From: Spirochaetales bacterium
GTDB lineage: Bacteria; Spirochaetota; Spirochaetia; DSM-2461
Direction of reading: 5' to 3'
NCBI GenBank assembly: GCA_022360655.1
Contig: JAKSCK010000169.1
Location: 24,866-88,865, forward strand
DNA: 64,000 nt
Of this stretch, positions 27,001-35,898 are shown piece by piece. How positions within the stretch are numbered: position 1 is the first letter of the stretch; each line of letters opens with the position of its first letter. The notes below the pieces were generated by a model that saw only the letters and a program-made list of their open reading frames with translations, did no database searches and had not been told where the DNA came from. The position numbers and the translations under genes are program-made.

Positions 27001-27242
27001 CCACAGCGGTGGGGCTTGGTCCTTTGATTTTCCAAAAGAGTATGGGAGGGCAGTTCCTTGTACCTATGGCCATTTCCATTGCTTATGGGCTTATTTTTGG
27101 GACATTTTTAACCCTTGTTCTTTTGCCGTGTGTGCTTTCTCTTTTGGACTCTGGCCATCAGAGACGTTTAAAAAGAAAAGAGAAGAGACTGGGAAGGCAG
27201 GAGTCTTTAGCAGCGGCATCCCAAGCAGCCCTCACTCTGTAG
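24096..27242 (+). CDS. RND-family efflux permease (AcrB/MexF type)
   Basis: 1048 aa, standard length. TM1 about 12-32; large periplasmic loop; TM2-6 from about 330 including the GXXXDD-like MVLGILVDDGIVIGENI (TM4 proton relay aspartates); second loop; TM8-12 from about 865 including SFLGVVALAGIIVNDSVVLI. It exports drugs, bile-like or lipophilic compounds using the proton gradient, with the adaptor encoded by the overlapping upstream gene. Substrates cannot be predicted from the sequence. The C-terminus is basic and cytoplasmic. Confidence 0.95.
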   Translation: MKKVIEYFSSRGMITNWLILLVMVAGIFGFSQLRRRVWPQMDYDYINLDIAWPGASPLEIEDGLTIPVEERLKGIDGIERTVTTTGEGYLNAWIEASPDVAIDKVVDRIRSSIETIPNYPEDARAPRVAQLDSWNRVMLLFIYGPEDMDVLQSVADDFRTDLIATGSVSQLQSWGVPGKEIRINTTPALLREYNLEIADIGAAIAASDMDVSAGEIVTGQEILKIRSYSRKKTVEDLRSVPIPVGGRTIPLGQLCLVEESRPEEAVVTRANGQPAVGFNIMYTNTEDVLAISETVDALIAESEARYDGLVTFHPFIRDSDQIGERLGTLATSGLMGLILVVLVLGFFLNLRLSLWVAFGIPFSFLGLFFIEWTLGITINEMSLFGMIMVLGILVDDGIVIGENIFSHWKDQGKTPLKAAIDGTREVIGPVVISIVTTMVAFAPYFFLYGEMGQYTSQIGLVIILCLAFSLIEAAIILPVHLSHSRALKARGGAQERRIRQGLDRFQAGLVNTVYAPVLRFSLKHRGVSLAFMVAVILVLVGAMAGNHVKAVFFPNVETPYGFAQISFPSGTSAAVVNSVQERFTKTALELGREEEWALPELGYDNAIQEVLSWGDNSSLTIYFILIPNEERPYPTSRFSTALSNRLEDMPEVESIKLAEDGGMGGSPISVRFVGKNSQDLEKAATLLKEEIAKIEGVRDISDNLSRGARELSFQVNETGKALGFSIGSIAGKIRDGWYGREVARVNQGPRQIPVVIRMDPQFRQSLNQLDRYPLRSPAGGWTMAGDVIDYSVERGAAKIRRENGFRSVSVNAAFDSEGNDLNVVLTKINSEIVPQILEQVPSVSQSMGGQAEAVNRMAKSMVTSMVVAMIVMFTILMFGTGSFSQALVIMLLIPLGLVGAILGHMVMGQPLSFLSFLGVVALAGIIVNDSVVLIATFNRLRWKEGLSGHEAAYQAGLKRFRPIVMTTITTAVGLGPLIFQKSMGGQFLVPMAISIAYGLIFGTFLTLVLLPCVLSLLDSGHQRRLKRKEKRLGRQESLAAASQAALTL

Positions 27243-27256
27243 TGAAGGAGATAAGT

Positions 27257-27436
27257 ATGGATCTTCTGGCATTCACCCTTTTTGATGAAGTCATCATGGA
27301 GAATCTGTCACTTCCTCATTCTGAGGATGAATGTGGAAGAGATGAAGCGCGTGGACGAGAATGTCTGAATGCGTCTATTATGGGGACCGATGCGCTACAC
27401 CAATTCCGACGCGTGGCAGAGGCAACTCCTTCTTGA
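27257..27436 (+). CDS. Small ORF with strong ribosome site, overlapping argJ
   Basis: 59 codons, starting MDLLAFTLFDEVIMENL, with GAAGGAG at 27244-27250 six bases before the ATG, better than any site argJ has. It runs 68 nt into argJ in a different frame. No known family. It may be a real small acidic protein or a translated leader that couples argJ to the operon. Confidence 0.45.
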   Translation: MDLLAFTLFDEVIMENLSLPHSEDECGRDEARGRECLNASIMGTDALHQFRRVAEATPS

Positions 27437-28658
27437 TTCTCAGTTGCCTGAAGGATTTTCCACTGGGGTGACAAATCTTGAGTTTGTCCCTCAGGAGAAA
27501 CCTGATGCCGGTTATCAACCCATGAATCTCGCTTTGCTCCGAGTGGATGAGCCCACCCCAGTCTTTGCTGGGGTGTTCACTCAGAACGCCTTTCCTGGGT
27601 GGCCTGTACTGGCAGGAAAAGAACTACTGCAAGTGCCCACCATCCAAGGAATCTTGGTGAATAACCGTGTGGCCAATGTGGGAGTCCCTGAGGGGCTCGA
27701 AGATTCATTGACGGTGACTCAGGCTTTGCAAGAACAAGAAGCAAGCCCATCTCCCTTCATCCCTTCATCCACTGGTGTCATCGGATGGAAGCTTCCTCGA
27801 GTGGAAATGGTAAAGGCTCTTGGAGGTCTTTCAGAGAGAAGTCATTCTCTCTTACCCTTTGCTCAAGCCATCATGACCACAGATTCCTGGCCCAAGGTGC
27901 GCCGAAGGGAATGTGGTGATGGTTCTCTTGTGGGGTGTGCTAAGGGGGCCGGAATGGTGGAACCTAACCTGGCAACCATGCTGGCCTTTCTTGTCACGGA
28001 TGTTGCGGTAGAACGTGATGTGGCCAGAAGGCTTCTTTCTGAGGTTGTGGGAGAAACCTTTAATCGTATCAGTGTGGATGGTGAGACCAGCACTAGCGAT
28101 TCTGTGTTTTTGATTTCATCATGCAAATACCCCTATCCCGGAGATGATGTTTTTCGTCAAAAACTGCTGGATGTTTGTGCCTCCCTTTCAGACGATGTTG
28201 TGCGCAATGGAGAAGGTTGCGGTCATGTGATGCGCATCACCGTTCAGGGGGCTCCCCATGATGAAATGGCTGTGAAATTGGCTCGCTCGATTGCTAATGC
28301 TCCCCTCACAAAAACAGCCATCCGTGGAAATGATCCCAATGTCGGACGTATCTTACAGGCTGCGGGAGCCGCGGCTGGAAGAGCGGGGCTCGAATTGCCA
28401 CGAGAACATCTCGTTCTTTCCATTGGCAACCGTCAGGTTTTTGCCAATGGAGTTTTTCAATTAACCGAGCAAGATGAAGTTCTTCTCTCTCAATACATGG
28501 CGGATTGTGCTCTTCCCGTTCCTTCCACTGGATGGCCTGTTCATTTTGAGAGTGTCGAAGTGGAATTGAATTTGGGACTTGGAACTGGTCAGGGAACTGT
28601 AACGGGCTCTGATCTGTCCGAGGAATATGTCATCATCAATGCCGATTACAGAACGTAA
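27369..28658 (+). CDS. argJ: Bifunctional glutamate N-acetyltransferase / ornithine acetyltransferase ArgJ
   Basis: 429 aa. It has the self-cleavage site SSTGVIG, whose Thr becomes the nucleophile of the beta chain, plus AGVFTQNAF near the N-terminus, DGSLVGCAKGAGMVEPNLATMLAFLVTD and DGETSTSDSVFLI. It transfers the acetyl group from N-acetylornithine to glutamate in the cyclic arginine pathway. The start is uncertain: ATG 27369 or ATG 27390, both with weak ribosome sites. No other arg gene is nearby. Confidence 0.93.
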   Translation: MRLLWGPMRYTNSDAWQRQLLLDSQLPEGFSTGVTNLEFVPQEKPDAGYQPMNLALLRVDEPTPVFAGVFTQNAFPGWPVLAGKELLQVPTIQGILVNNRVANVGVPEGLEDSLTVTQALQEQEASPSPFIPSSTGVIGWKLPRVEMVKALGGLSERSHSLLPFAQAIMTTDSWPKVRRRECGDGSLVGCAKGAGMVEPNLATMLAFLVTDVAVERDVARRLLSEVVGETFNRISVDGETSTSDSVFLISSCKYPYPGDDVFRQKLLDVCASLSDDVVRNGEGCGHVMRITVQGAPHDEMAVKLARSIANAPLTKTAIRGNDPNVGRILQAAGAAAGRAGLELPREHLVLSIGNRQVFANGVFQLTEQDEVLLSQYMADCALPVPSTGWPVHFESVEVELNLGLGTGQGTVTGSDLSEEYVIINADYRT

Positions 28659-28669
28659 AGGATAGAAGT

Positions 28670-29647
28670 GTGGAAAAGGCAAATGACAAAACCATCGGTG
28701 ATGCTGGGGCATTGATTGCTCGAGCCCGCGATGAAATTGGTCGAAGAATCGTTGGTCAGGCTGATCTCATTGATGCCCTGCTCACTGGTATCATTGCTGG
28801 AGGACATGTTCTTGTCGAAGGTGTTCCTGGTTTAGCGAAAACACAGGCTGTCAAAGCCTTAGCCGATGTGACGTCAGCATCGTTCAAAAGAATCCAATTT
28901 ACTCCAGATCTTCTTCCAGCTGACCTGACTGGAACCATGATTTATCGTTCTCAAACTGGGGAATTTGTACCGCGAAAAGGTCCGGTCTTCACCAATGTGT
29001 TGCTCGCGGATGAAATCAACCGAGCTCCTGCCAAGGTGCAGTCAGCCTTACTTGAGGCCATGGCAGAATCTCATGTGACCATTGGTGAACGAACTTACCC
29101 CCTCCCTGAGCCCTTCTTTGTCATGGCAACGCAAAACCCCATTGAACAAGAAGGAACATATCGGCTCCCTGAAGCCCAATTGGATCGATTTTTACTCAAA
29201 GCCAAGGTGGAGTACCCTTCTCCTGCTGAAGAACTTGCTGTGCTGGATCGCATGGTGGATGCCCCTGATATTCCCTTGAATACGGTCTTGGATAAAGAGG
29301 GGATTCTTCGTCTTCGTAAGGCGGCAGAATCAGTCAAGGCAGAAGAATCCATTCGGCGTTACATCGTATCCCTTGTTGCAGCGAGTCGAGTGAAGGACAG
29401 ACGAAAACTGCCCTTTTCCCGGTATGTTGAGTATGGTGCCTCTCCTCGTGCCTCCCTTGCTCTGTACCGTTGTGCTCGAGTTCAGGCTCTTTATGAAGGA
29501 CGGAATTTTGTTCTTCCTGAGGATGTCAAATCTGTGGCTCCACTGGTTCTGCGTCACCGCATTGTTCTCTCATATGAGGCTGAAGCGGAGCAGTTGGATG
29601 CCGATGCTGTGATCGCAGGACTTCTTGCTGCGGTCTCTGTGCCCTGA
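28670..29647 (+). CDS. moxR: MoxR-family AAA+ ATPase
   Basis: 325 aa from GTG 28670, with AAAGGAT seven bases upstream. Walker A variant GVPGLAKT (about 48-55), Walker B VLLADEINRAPAKVQSALLEAM (about 110-131), sensor MATQNPIEQEGTYRLPEAQLDRF (about 152-174). MoxR ATPases act as chaperones that assemble or activate partners with von Willebrand A domains, and such partners follow in the same operon. First gene of the Bat cluster. Confidence 0.95.
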   Translation: MEKANDKTIGDAGALIARARDEIGRRIVGQADLIDALLTGIIAGGHVLVEGVPGLAKTQAVKALADVTSASFKRIQFTPDLLPADLTGTMIYRSQTGEFVPRKGPVFTNVLLADEINRAPAKVQSALLEAMAESHVTIGERTYPLPEPFFVMATQNPIEQEGTYRLPEAQLDRFLLKAKVEYPSPAEELAVLDRMVDAPDIPLNTVLDKEGILRLRKAAESVKAEESIRRYIVSLVAASRVKDRRKLPFSRYVEYGASPRASLALYRCARVQALYEGRNFVLPEDVKSVAPLVLRHRIVLSYEAEAEQLDADAVIAGLLAAVSVP

Positions 29648-29655
29648 GGAACGCC

Positions 29656-30528
29656 GTGTCTCAAGACGACCTGCCCGCCCGGGTCCGCCGTCTCCATGTT
29701 CGATCCCGAAAACTGGTAGAAAGTCTCTTTGCAGGGAACTACCATTCGGTTTTCAAGGGACCGGGATTGGAGTTTGATGAAGTTCGTGATTACCAATACG
29801 GTGATGATGTTCGTTTCATTGATTGGAATGTTTCGTCACGTATGGCCGCTCCCTATTCCAAAACCTTCAAGGAGGAACGGGAGCTTGTCTTGATGGGAGT
29901 GGTGGATGTTTCGGCCTCCCTTTCCACAGGAGTGGCAGGTCGGACAAAACGTGACACGGCGGGCAACCTCTTTGCCCTTCTCGCCATGGCGGCTGTTGCC
30001 AACAATGATAAGGTTGGCAGCTTATTGTACTCTGATCGGGTGGAGCGTCTTGTGGTTCCGATGAAGGACCGCAAACATGTTTTACGCCAGATTAGTGAAG
30101 TTCTGGGTCATCACCCTCGCGGGCGAGGGTCGGACTTGGCCCTGGCCTTAAAAACAACGGCCCAGAATCTCAAGAGAAAGAGCATTGTGGTGGTTCTTTC
30201 TGATTTTCGTTCTCAAGGGTATCAATCCGAATTGGCTCTGCTGGCACGAAAACATGATGTGATAGCCATTCGTATCACAGATCCCACAGATTATTCTTTT
30301 CCTGAAGTGGGGTTAGTGGAAGCTGAAGATCCCGAAACTGGAAAGGGATTTTCGGCCTGGGGGCATTCAAAGAGTCTTCGGAAAGAGTACAGTGATTTTT
30401 GGGATGATGAGCGGCGAGCTTGGCTGAAGAACTGCCGGGCCATTGGTGCCGATACTCTGGAAGTTTCAACAGAGGAAGAACCTGCGGACAGCCTTTTGGC
30501 CTTCTTTCGGCGGAGGCGTGGGGCATGA
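29656..30528 (+). CDS. DUF58-domain protein of the Bat operon
   Basis: 290 aa from a GTG start. DUF58 signature FKGPGLEFDEVRDYQYGDDVRFIDWNVSSR (about 33-62), followed by a vWA-like fold (MGVVDVSASLS, about 80-90, and VVLSDFRSQGY near 179). DUF58 proteins regularly lie next to MoxR and are thought to be its partners; the exact function is unknown. It is 8 nt after moxR and overlaps the next gene by ATGA. Confidence 0.9.
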   Translation: MSQDDLPARVRRLHVRSRKLVESLFAGNYHSVFKGPGLEFDEVRDYQYGDDVRFIDWNVSSRMAAPYSKTFKEERELVLMGVVDVSASLSTGVAGRTKRDTAGNLFALLAMAAVANNDKVGSLLYSDRVERLVVPMKDRKHVLRQISEVLGHHPRGRGSDLALALKTTAQNLKRKSIVVVLSDFRSQGYQSELALLARKHDVIAIRITDPTDYSFPEVGLVEAEDPETGKGFSAWGHSKSLRKEYSDFWDDERRAWLKNCRAIGADTLEVSTEEEPADSLLAFFRRRRGA

Positions 30529-31391
30529 GTGGACGCAAACTTCTCCTGATTGGTTTTGTGATGGTTGCTGCTTTTGAGCTTCATGCCCAAGCCATTCTTG
30601 ACGGACTTCGATTCCAGCCTCCAGGATTTTATGTTGGGGATGAGGTTAAGCTCATCATGGTGTTTAAAACAGAATCACCCGTGGCTTTGAATCTCCCTGA
30701 GACCTATCCACAATCTGATTGGGCAGAAATCCGTGATATTTCAGTGGATGTGGAAGAGGACCGTTTGACGGTCACGGTTGATTTCACACCCTTTGCTCCA
30801 GGGACGCGTACCCTTCCTCCTCTTGAATTGGGGGGATTGCGTATTGATGGAATAAAGGTTCCTACCCATTCCATTTTGGACAAGAGCTATGAAGGAGTTC
30901 GGGCTCTTCGTCCCCAGTTGCTCATTCCAGGAACCCGGCTCACCCTTTCCATGGTTTTATCGGCTTTGGTGTTTGTTCCCATTTTTGGAGTGCGAATTGT
31001 TCGCCGGTTGATTCAGCGAATTTCACGTTTCCGAGCCACACACCGGGGAGGACGGCCAGCACGACGAATGAGACGCTTGCTGCGGCGTCTGAAAAGTGCC
31101 ATAGGTTCCACAGCTCCAGCGCTTTGGTATGGTGCATTGACAGATGGTTTGCGGGAGTACATTGGAAAACGGTTGGGATTGGACTGCCGGAGTTCTACAA
31201 CGGCAGAAATAAGTTTATTCGAGGCCTTTCATGGAGCCCAAGGTCCTCAGCATCAGATTCTTGAAGTTCTGCGTGAAGGTGACATGATCAAATTTGCCGG
31301 ACGTTTTGCGGATGATCGACGCATGCAAGATGCCTTAAAGACGGTGGATTCCGCCATAAAAGAATGGGAGAAAATTCATGCCAACGTTTAG
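30525..31391 (+). CDS. Membrane protein of the Bat operon (DUF4381-like)
   Basis: 288 aa. Signal peptide or first TM helix (about 5-22), a ~110-residue periplasmic beta domain, one TM helix (about 140-160, LSMVLSALVFVPIFGV), then a highly basic cytoplasmic segment and a helical C-terminal domain. This layout and its position between DUF58 and BatA fit the poorly characterised membrane protein usual in Bat operons. The start is set by the ATGA overlap; a longer frame begins inside the previous gene. Confidence 0.72.
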   Translation: MSGRKLLLIGFVMVAAFELHAQAILDGLRFQPPGFYVGDEVKLIMVFKTESPVALNLPETYPQSDWAEIRDISVDVEEDRLTVTVDFTPFAPGTRTLPPLELGGLRIDGIKVPTHSILDKSYEGVRALRPQLLIPGTRLTLSMVLSALVFVPIFGVRIVRRLIQRISRFRATHRGGRPARRMRRLLRRLKSAIGSTAPALWYGALTDGLREYIGKRLGLDCRSSTTAEISLFEAFHGAQGPQHQILEVLREGDMIKFAGRFADDRRMQDALKTVDSAIKEWEKIHANV

Positions 31392-32379
31392 CTCTCCCAT
31401 CTGGTTTTCCCTCTATTTCCTTCTTCCTCCTTTGTTCTGGGCACGCTACTTTTGGAAAAATCGCGGAGGACGACTTATCTTTCCCCACCGGATTTGGAAT
31501 GGAGAAGGATTTGTACCTCCCAAAAGTGCCACAAGGGTGATTGCCCTGCTTGCTGAAATTTGCTTTTGGAGCGGTTTCATTATTCTCATTGCCGCTATGG
31601 CAGGTCCTCGGGTGGTGCAACGGGAAGAGGTGCTTCTTTCTCGTGGCATCGACATGGTGGTGGTTCTTGATCAGTCCCCCAGTATGGCGGCTCGAGATTT
31701 TCCTCCTGTGAGTCGCTTTGATAGCGCTCGAGAAATGATTCGTCGTTTTGTTCAAGGTCGTTCAGGGGATTCCATTGGACTCGTGACCTTTGGGAGTGAG
31801 GCTGTGCTTCGATGTCCTCCCACTGCGGATTATGATTGGTTGATACAGCGTCTTGAAGAATTGGAGCTTCGAGAGCTTGGGGATGATACAGCCATTGGAA
31901 TGGGATTAGCTGTGGCCACACTGCATCTTTCGGAGTCCACGGCCCGGGAACGGTTGATATTGCTTTTAACGGATGGCGATGGAAATGCCGGTGAAATCCG
32001 ACCAGATATGGCGGCCCAATTGGCTGCAAATAATGGAATCAAAATTTATGCCATTGGAATTGGAAGCCAAGGAGAGGTTCCCATTGAATTTTCTGATCCA
32101 GAAACAGGTACCGTGACACGAGGAACAATCTATACCGATTTTGATGAAGATGTGCTTCGAAAACTGGCAGACACCACGGGAGGAAGTTACTGGCGGGCCA
32201 GTAGCCCTGGAGCTTTGGAAACCGTGTTTCAAGCCGTGGATTCCCTAGAAACTGTGGAGCGGCGTGTGAGCCTTCGGGCCACCAGTCGGCCTTTGCATAG
32301 ACCCTATATTCTGGTGGGGGCCCTGCTCATCATATTCTCTTATGTTTTGCGGAAAATCTTTCTCGGGGAAATGCCATGA
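31378..32379 (+). CDS. batA: BatA-type von Willebrand factor A membrane protein
   Basis: 333 aa. Two N-terminal TM helices (about 8-24 and 57-75), a vWA domain with MIDAS DQSPS (98-102), the conserved Thr near GDDTAIGMG and TDGDGNAGE, and a C-terminal TM helix (about 310-328). The metal site faces the periplasm. Bat proteins are linked to aerotolerance and envelope integrity in Bacteroides and Leptospira. It overlaps its neighbours by 14 and 4 nt. Confidence 0.92.
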   Translation: MPTFSSPIWFSLYFLLPPLFWARYFWKNRGGRLIFPHRIWNGEGFVPPKSATRVIALLAEICFWSGFIILIAAMAGPRVVQREEVLLSRGIDMVVVLDQSPSMAARDFPPVSRFDSAREMIRRFVQGRSGDSIGLVTFGSEAVLRCPPTADYDWLIQRLEELELRELGDDTAIGMGLAVATLHLSESTARERLILLLTDGDGNAGEIRPDMAAQLAANNGIKIYAIGIGSQGEVPIEFSDPETGTVTRGTIYTDFDEDVLRKLADTTGGSYWRASSPGALETVFQAVDSLETVERRVSLRATSRPLHRPYILVGALLIIFSYVLRKIFLGEMP

Positions 32380-33344
32380 CCTGGGCTTATCCGGAATTTC
32401 TTTGGCTGCTTATTGCAGTACCAGTCATTGCCTTCATTGCTTGGCTGCGATCGCATCGTAGTCTTCATGAGTTTAAACGTTTGGGCTTAGCTGGATTGGA
32501 ATGGCAAGTTCGCATGTTTGTTCGAGGGGTATGCATGGCCCTATTTGCCGTCTTTGTCATTTTAGCTGCGGCAGGCCCCCGAGGTGGACGTCGCCCAGTC
32601 AGTCAAGAGCAATCGGGAATGGATGTGGCTGTGGCCTTTGATGTGTCCAGAAGCATGCTGGCTCGGGATGTTCTACCAAGTCGATTAGAACGAGCCGCAA
32701 CAGCCCTTCGTCAAGTTGCAGCTGAATCGGTGGATACACGATTTTCCCTCATCATTTTTAAAGGGGATGCTCAGCTTGCGGTTCCCATGACAGAAGATCG
32801 GGTGATGCTGGACACGTGGGTGGACCGCTTAGGACCAGGTCTGATGACCAGTGGGAGCACCGATTTAGAAAAGGCCCTTCGATTGGCTTGGGATTCTTTT
32901 CCAGGAGGGGAGGGACGGAGTCGTGTGCTTCTCCTTGTCTCAGATGGGGAAGCTCTTGAAGGGCAAAGTGATGATGTGACACGGGAACTTGCTGATGCAG
33001 GTGTTCCTGTTTATGTGCTTGCGGCTGGAACGGCAGAGGGAAGCACCATTCCCCTGGGTGATGGAACCTATGTCAAGGATGGGGATGGAAGCCCTGTTGT
33101 GAGTCGGGTGGATGTCGACCGCCTCCGGCGGATTGCCGAGGACACAGGTGGAAGTTACCTCAGTCTTCAGCGGTCAGGTGCTTCTGGAGAGCTGGTAGCG
33201 GCACTATCTGAGAAGAGGACTTTTGGAGAAACACGAGGCATTGGTTTTGTGAGTGTGGATCGATACAAGAGTTTTCTTGGTCCTGCACTTCTATTTTTAT
33301 TGGCCTATTTAGCAGCAAGGATTATTCCATGGCGTCGTTCGTAA
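32376..33344 (+). CDS. batB: BatB-type von Willebrand factor A membrane protein
   Basis: 322 aa, paralogue of the preceding gene. TM helices about 7-24 and 52-67, vWA MIDAS DVSRS (89-93), SGSTDLEKALRLA and VSDGEALEG, and a C-terminal TM helix (about 298-316). It probably pairs with BatA in a membrane complex controlled by MoxR (inference from the operon). It overlaps batA by 4 nt and batC by 16 nt. Confidence 0.92.
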   Translation: MTWAYPEFLWLLIAVPVIAFIAWLRSHRSLHEFKRLGLAGLEWQVRMFVRGVCMALFAVFVILAAAGPRGGRRPVSQEQSGMDVAVAFDVSRSMLARDVLPSRLERAATALRQVAAESVDTRFSLIIFKGDAQLAVPMTEDRVMLDTWVDRLGPGLMTSGSTDLEKALRLAWDSFPGGEGRSRVLLLVSDGEALEGQSDDVTRELADAGVPVYVLAAGTAEGSTIPLGDGTYVKDGDGSPVVSRVDVDRLRRIAEDTGGSYLSLQRSGASGELVAALSEKRTFGETRGIGFVSVDRYKSFLGPALLFLLAYLAARIIPWRRS

Positions 33345-33919
33345 GAAAAACATTGGGTCTCTTGCCGTTCCTTGCAATCCTCCTTTCCTGTGATTCCTCC
33401 ATGCCTGCAGTCCGTGTGCTCTGGGGAAATATGGCCTACGGATCAGGACTCTATCAGAAGGCCATATTGAATTATCTTGCAGCAGATGATGGCCTGAATG
33501 TTGGGGTGGAGGCTGTGCATTTCAACTTAGGCAATGTGTATTTTGCCTTGGGTGAAGGAGACGCCGCTCTTGGGGCCTGGCAGCAGGCTGAAGAGAATAC
33601 GGAAGACATTGATGTGTTGTTTCGAATCGCTTTTAACCGGGGTGTGCTGTATTACCACTGGGGACGCTACGATGAAGCCTATCGGTCGTTTCGTCGGGCC
33701 CTCTCGCTTGATCCCACTGATATTGATGCAAAGATAAATCTTGAAGATGCGCTCTCACGAATACGAACGGAACTTCCCTCTTCACCAGAAGAGGGTGTGT
33801 CTGGTATAGAGAGCATTGATGAGGGCGGGGATCGATTACTCGACTACGTCCGGAGAAAGGAGGCGGGAGCTTGGACATCAGCCGAATCCCCGGACACCGC
33901 GCATACTCGAGACTGGTAG
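33329..33919 (+). CDS. batC: BatC-like TPR lipoprotein
   Basis: 196 aa. Lipobox LLSC with Cys about residue 21, so anchored as a lipoprotein. Two to three TPR units between about 30 and 150 (FNLGNVYFALGEGDAALGAWQQA; FNRGVLYYHWGRYDEAYRSFRRALSLDP). TPR repeats mediate protein contacts, presumably holding the BatA/BatB/BatD complex. Its 3' end overlaps batD by 49 nt, where AAGGAGG for batD lies inside this gene. Confidence 0.85.
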   Translation: MASFVRKTLGLLPFLAILLSCDSSMPAVRVLWGNMAYGSGLYQKAILNYLAADDGLNVGVEAVHFNLGNVYFALGEGDAALGAWQQAEENTEDIDVLFRIAFNRGVLYYHWGRYDEAYRSFRRALSLDPTDIDAKINLEDALSRIRTELPSSPEEGVSGIESIDEGGDRLLDYVRRKEAGAWTSAESPDTAHTRDW

Positions 33920-35898
33920 CGCTGACTCTTGCCCTATTGGTGACAACCTCTTCTTGGGGCGCTGATACGGTTCGTTTAGAGTTTGAACCCAATCGGGTTG
34001 TTCGTCGTGAGCGAACAACCTTCCAAATCCGTACCATGATTCCCTGGCAGCGAGGCGCAGAAATCACTCGTCCTGAATTGCCTGAGGGGTTAACTTGGTG
34101 GGCTTATCCCTACCCACGTCCCTGGGTGGCAACAGCAGAGGATGGAGCCCAGATACGAATGATAGAGGTTCTTGGTGCTCTTCGGGTGGATGCCCCAGGT
34201 TTTTACACAGTTCCATCGTTTCAGGTGAAGGTTGGGGATGAAGAAGTTTATACTCAGCCTGTTGAATTGATTGGTCTTGAGCCAGATGAACGTGAATTCC
34301 TGTACCCGGTCACCACGCGTTGGCGAGCTCTTCCTCAACAGATTTGGGAGGGACAGGCCGTTTCCCTTGTTCTTGAGGCTCGAAATCTCACCTCTTTGGC
34401 CCTGCCTGATACCAGCGGATTGCGTGGTTCTCCATCCGGTCTTCTAGAGGAAGCACCAGGACTTGGAGGAATCATCACCCGCCCCCATGGGCAGGATATT
34501 CTTTATGATGTGCCCATGGCTTCATGGATATGGACTCCAGGCTCCACCGGTCTTCTCAATTTTCCTGGATCTTGGGTGACTGTTTCAGGGCTCACTCGTG
34601 CAACGCCTGCATTTTCAGCAGAAGTTCTTCCGTTGCCTCAAAGTGTTCAAAACTCAGGAGCTGTTGGTCAGTTCCGTTTGAGCTATGAGGTGGACCCTGG
34701 TCCCTACCGTGTGGGGGATACGGTATCTGTACGGCTTCGTGTGGAGGGAGAAGGAAATTTGAATGTTCTTCGTCTGCCTCAGCCTCAATGGGATGGGGCC
34801 GTGCAAGTGGGAGATGGAGCATCGTTATCTTATGTCCCTGGCCCTCAAGGATATGAAGGGTGGCGAGAGCAACGCTATGATTTCCGACTTGAGAGGCAGG
34901 GGAATGCCAGTGTTCGTATTCCCTCATGGACCTGGCTTGATCCATCGCAGGATGGAAGAACCTTTACAGAATCCTCTTTCCTTCGCACATTGCAAGTGGA
35001 TGCGGCAGGAGGTGTCGAGAAGCGAGGAGGGCTTCCTCAAACCCTTGGGGCTGAAGCCTATTCTTATCAGGCTTCGGTTTTTCATTGGCGATCCCCTCAA
35101 TGGTTTCTTTTGGCACTTCCTGGTGCCGTTTTCATGTTTGTTCTCTTTCTGGTCAAACGACCAGGACCACGAGGACTTGGAGTTCTTCTTATTCTCCCTC
35201 TCTTCCTATCCGCTTCTCAGGTAAATCAAACGGATACTCAGGGGGCCATTAATGCCGCAATGCTGATACAGGAAGGCCAGTTTCTTCAGGCATTAGAGTC
35301 CTATGATCAGCTCATAGATGTGCATGGGAATCTTCCTGGGCTCCTTCATGATCGTGGTATAGCGGCTCTTGGGGCTGGAAAGGGAGATGAAGCTGTGCAT
35401 GATCTGAGAACCGCTTTGCTCATGCGCCCTGGATCTCCAAGGCTGGCCCAAACTTTAGAAGAAATTGAAAACGCCTTGAGTTTGACCGATCAAGAACTCA
35501 CACCCTTACGTTGGCCTCCCATCATCGCCTTCCTTTTTTGGCTGATTTCAGTGAATGCCGTCTTTGGTGTTGCCGCACGACTGCTCTATGTGCGTGAAGC
35601 TCGAGTGGCCATTGCACTGGCAGCCATCATCATGGTTTTTCTTGGGTCCAGCGGTTTTATGCTTGGAGCAGAATGGCTTTGGAGTCGGCCCATTGCTGTT
35701 GTTCGCACAGGAGCAGAGTCGCTACGAAAAATCCCAGAGCCTCTGGCAACAGATTGGATTAGATTGCCAGCAGGAACCTCTCTTCGTGTCTTGGCTGAGG
35801 AGGGGGATAATCGTCTTGTACGCACAGGTTATGGCTTAGAAGGATGGCTTCCATCTTCATCTCTTTTGGCTGTGGAGAATTCTGTCGATGGACTTTGA
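33871..35898 (+). CDS. batD: BatD-like protein fused to TPR and SH3-like (BatE-type) region
   Basis: 675 aa from TTG 33871 with AAGGAGG just upstream. Signal peptide (cleavage near SWGADT), a long beta-rich BatD (oxygen-tolerance) region to about 405, a TM helix (about 412-430), a TPR-like segment (about 455-540), two more TM helices (about 550-600) and a C-terminal SH3-like domain (SLRVLAEEGDNRLVRTGYGLEGWLP). In many Bat operons the TPR/SH3 part is a separate gene, batE; here it seems fused to BatD. The reading frame is intact. Confidence 0.82.
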   Translation: MDISRIPGHRAYSRLVALTLALLVTTSSWGADTVRLEFEPNRVVRRERTTFQIRTMIPWQRGAEITRPELPEGLTWWAYPYPRPWVATAEDGAQIRMIEVLGALRVDAPGFYTVPSFQVKVGDEEVYTQPVELIGLEPDEREFLYPVTTRWRALPQQIWEGQAVSLVLEARNLTSLALPDTSGLRGSPSGLLEEAPGLGGIITRPHGQDILYDVPMASWIWTPGSTGLLNFPGSWVTVSGLTRATPAFSAEVLPLPQSVQNSGAVGQFRLSYEVDPGPYRVGDTVSVRLRVEGEGNLNVLRLPQPQWDGAVQVGDGASLSYVPGPQGYEGWREQRYDFRLERQGNASVRIPSWTWLDPSQDGRTFTESSFLRTLQVDAAGGVEKRGGLPQTLGAEAYSYQASVFHWRSPQWFLLALPGAVFMFVLFLVKRPGPRGLGVLLILPLFLSASQVNQTDTQGAINAAMLIQEGQFLQALESYDQLIDVHGNLPGLLHDRGIAALGAGKGDEAVHDLRTALLMRPGSPRLAQTLEEIENALSLTDQELTPLRWPPIIAFLFWLISVNAVFGVAARLLYVREARVAIALAAIIMVFLGSSGFMLGAEWLWSRPIAVVRTGAESLRKIPEPLATDWIRLPAGTSLRVLAEEGDNRLVRTGYGLEGWLPSSSLLAVENSVDGL

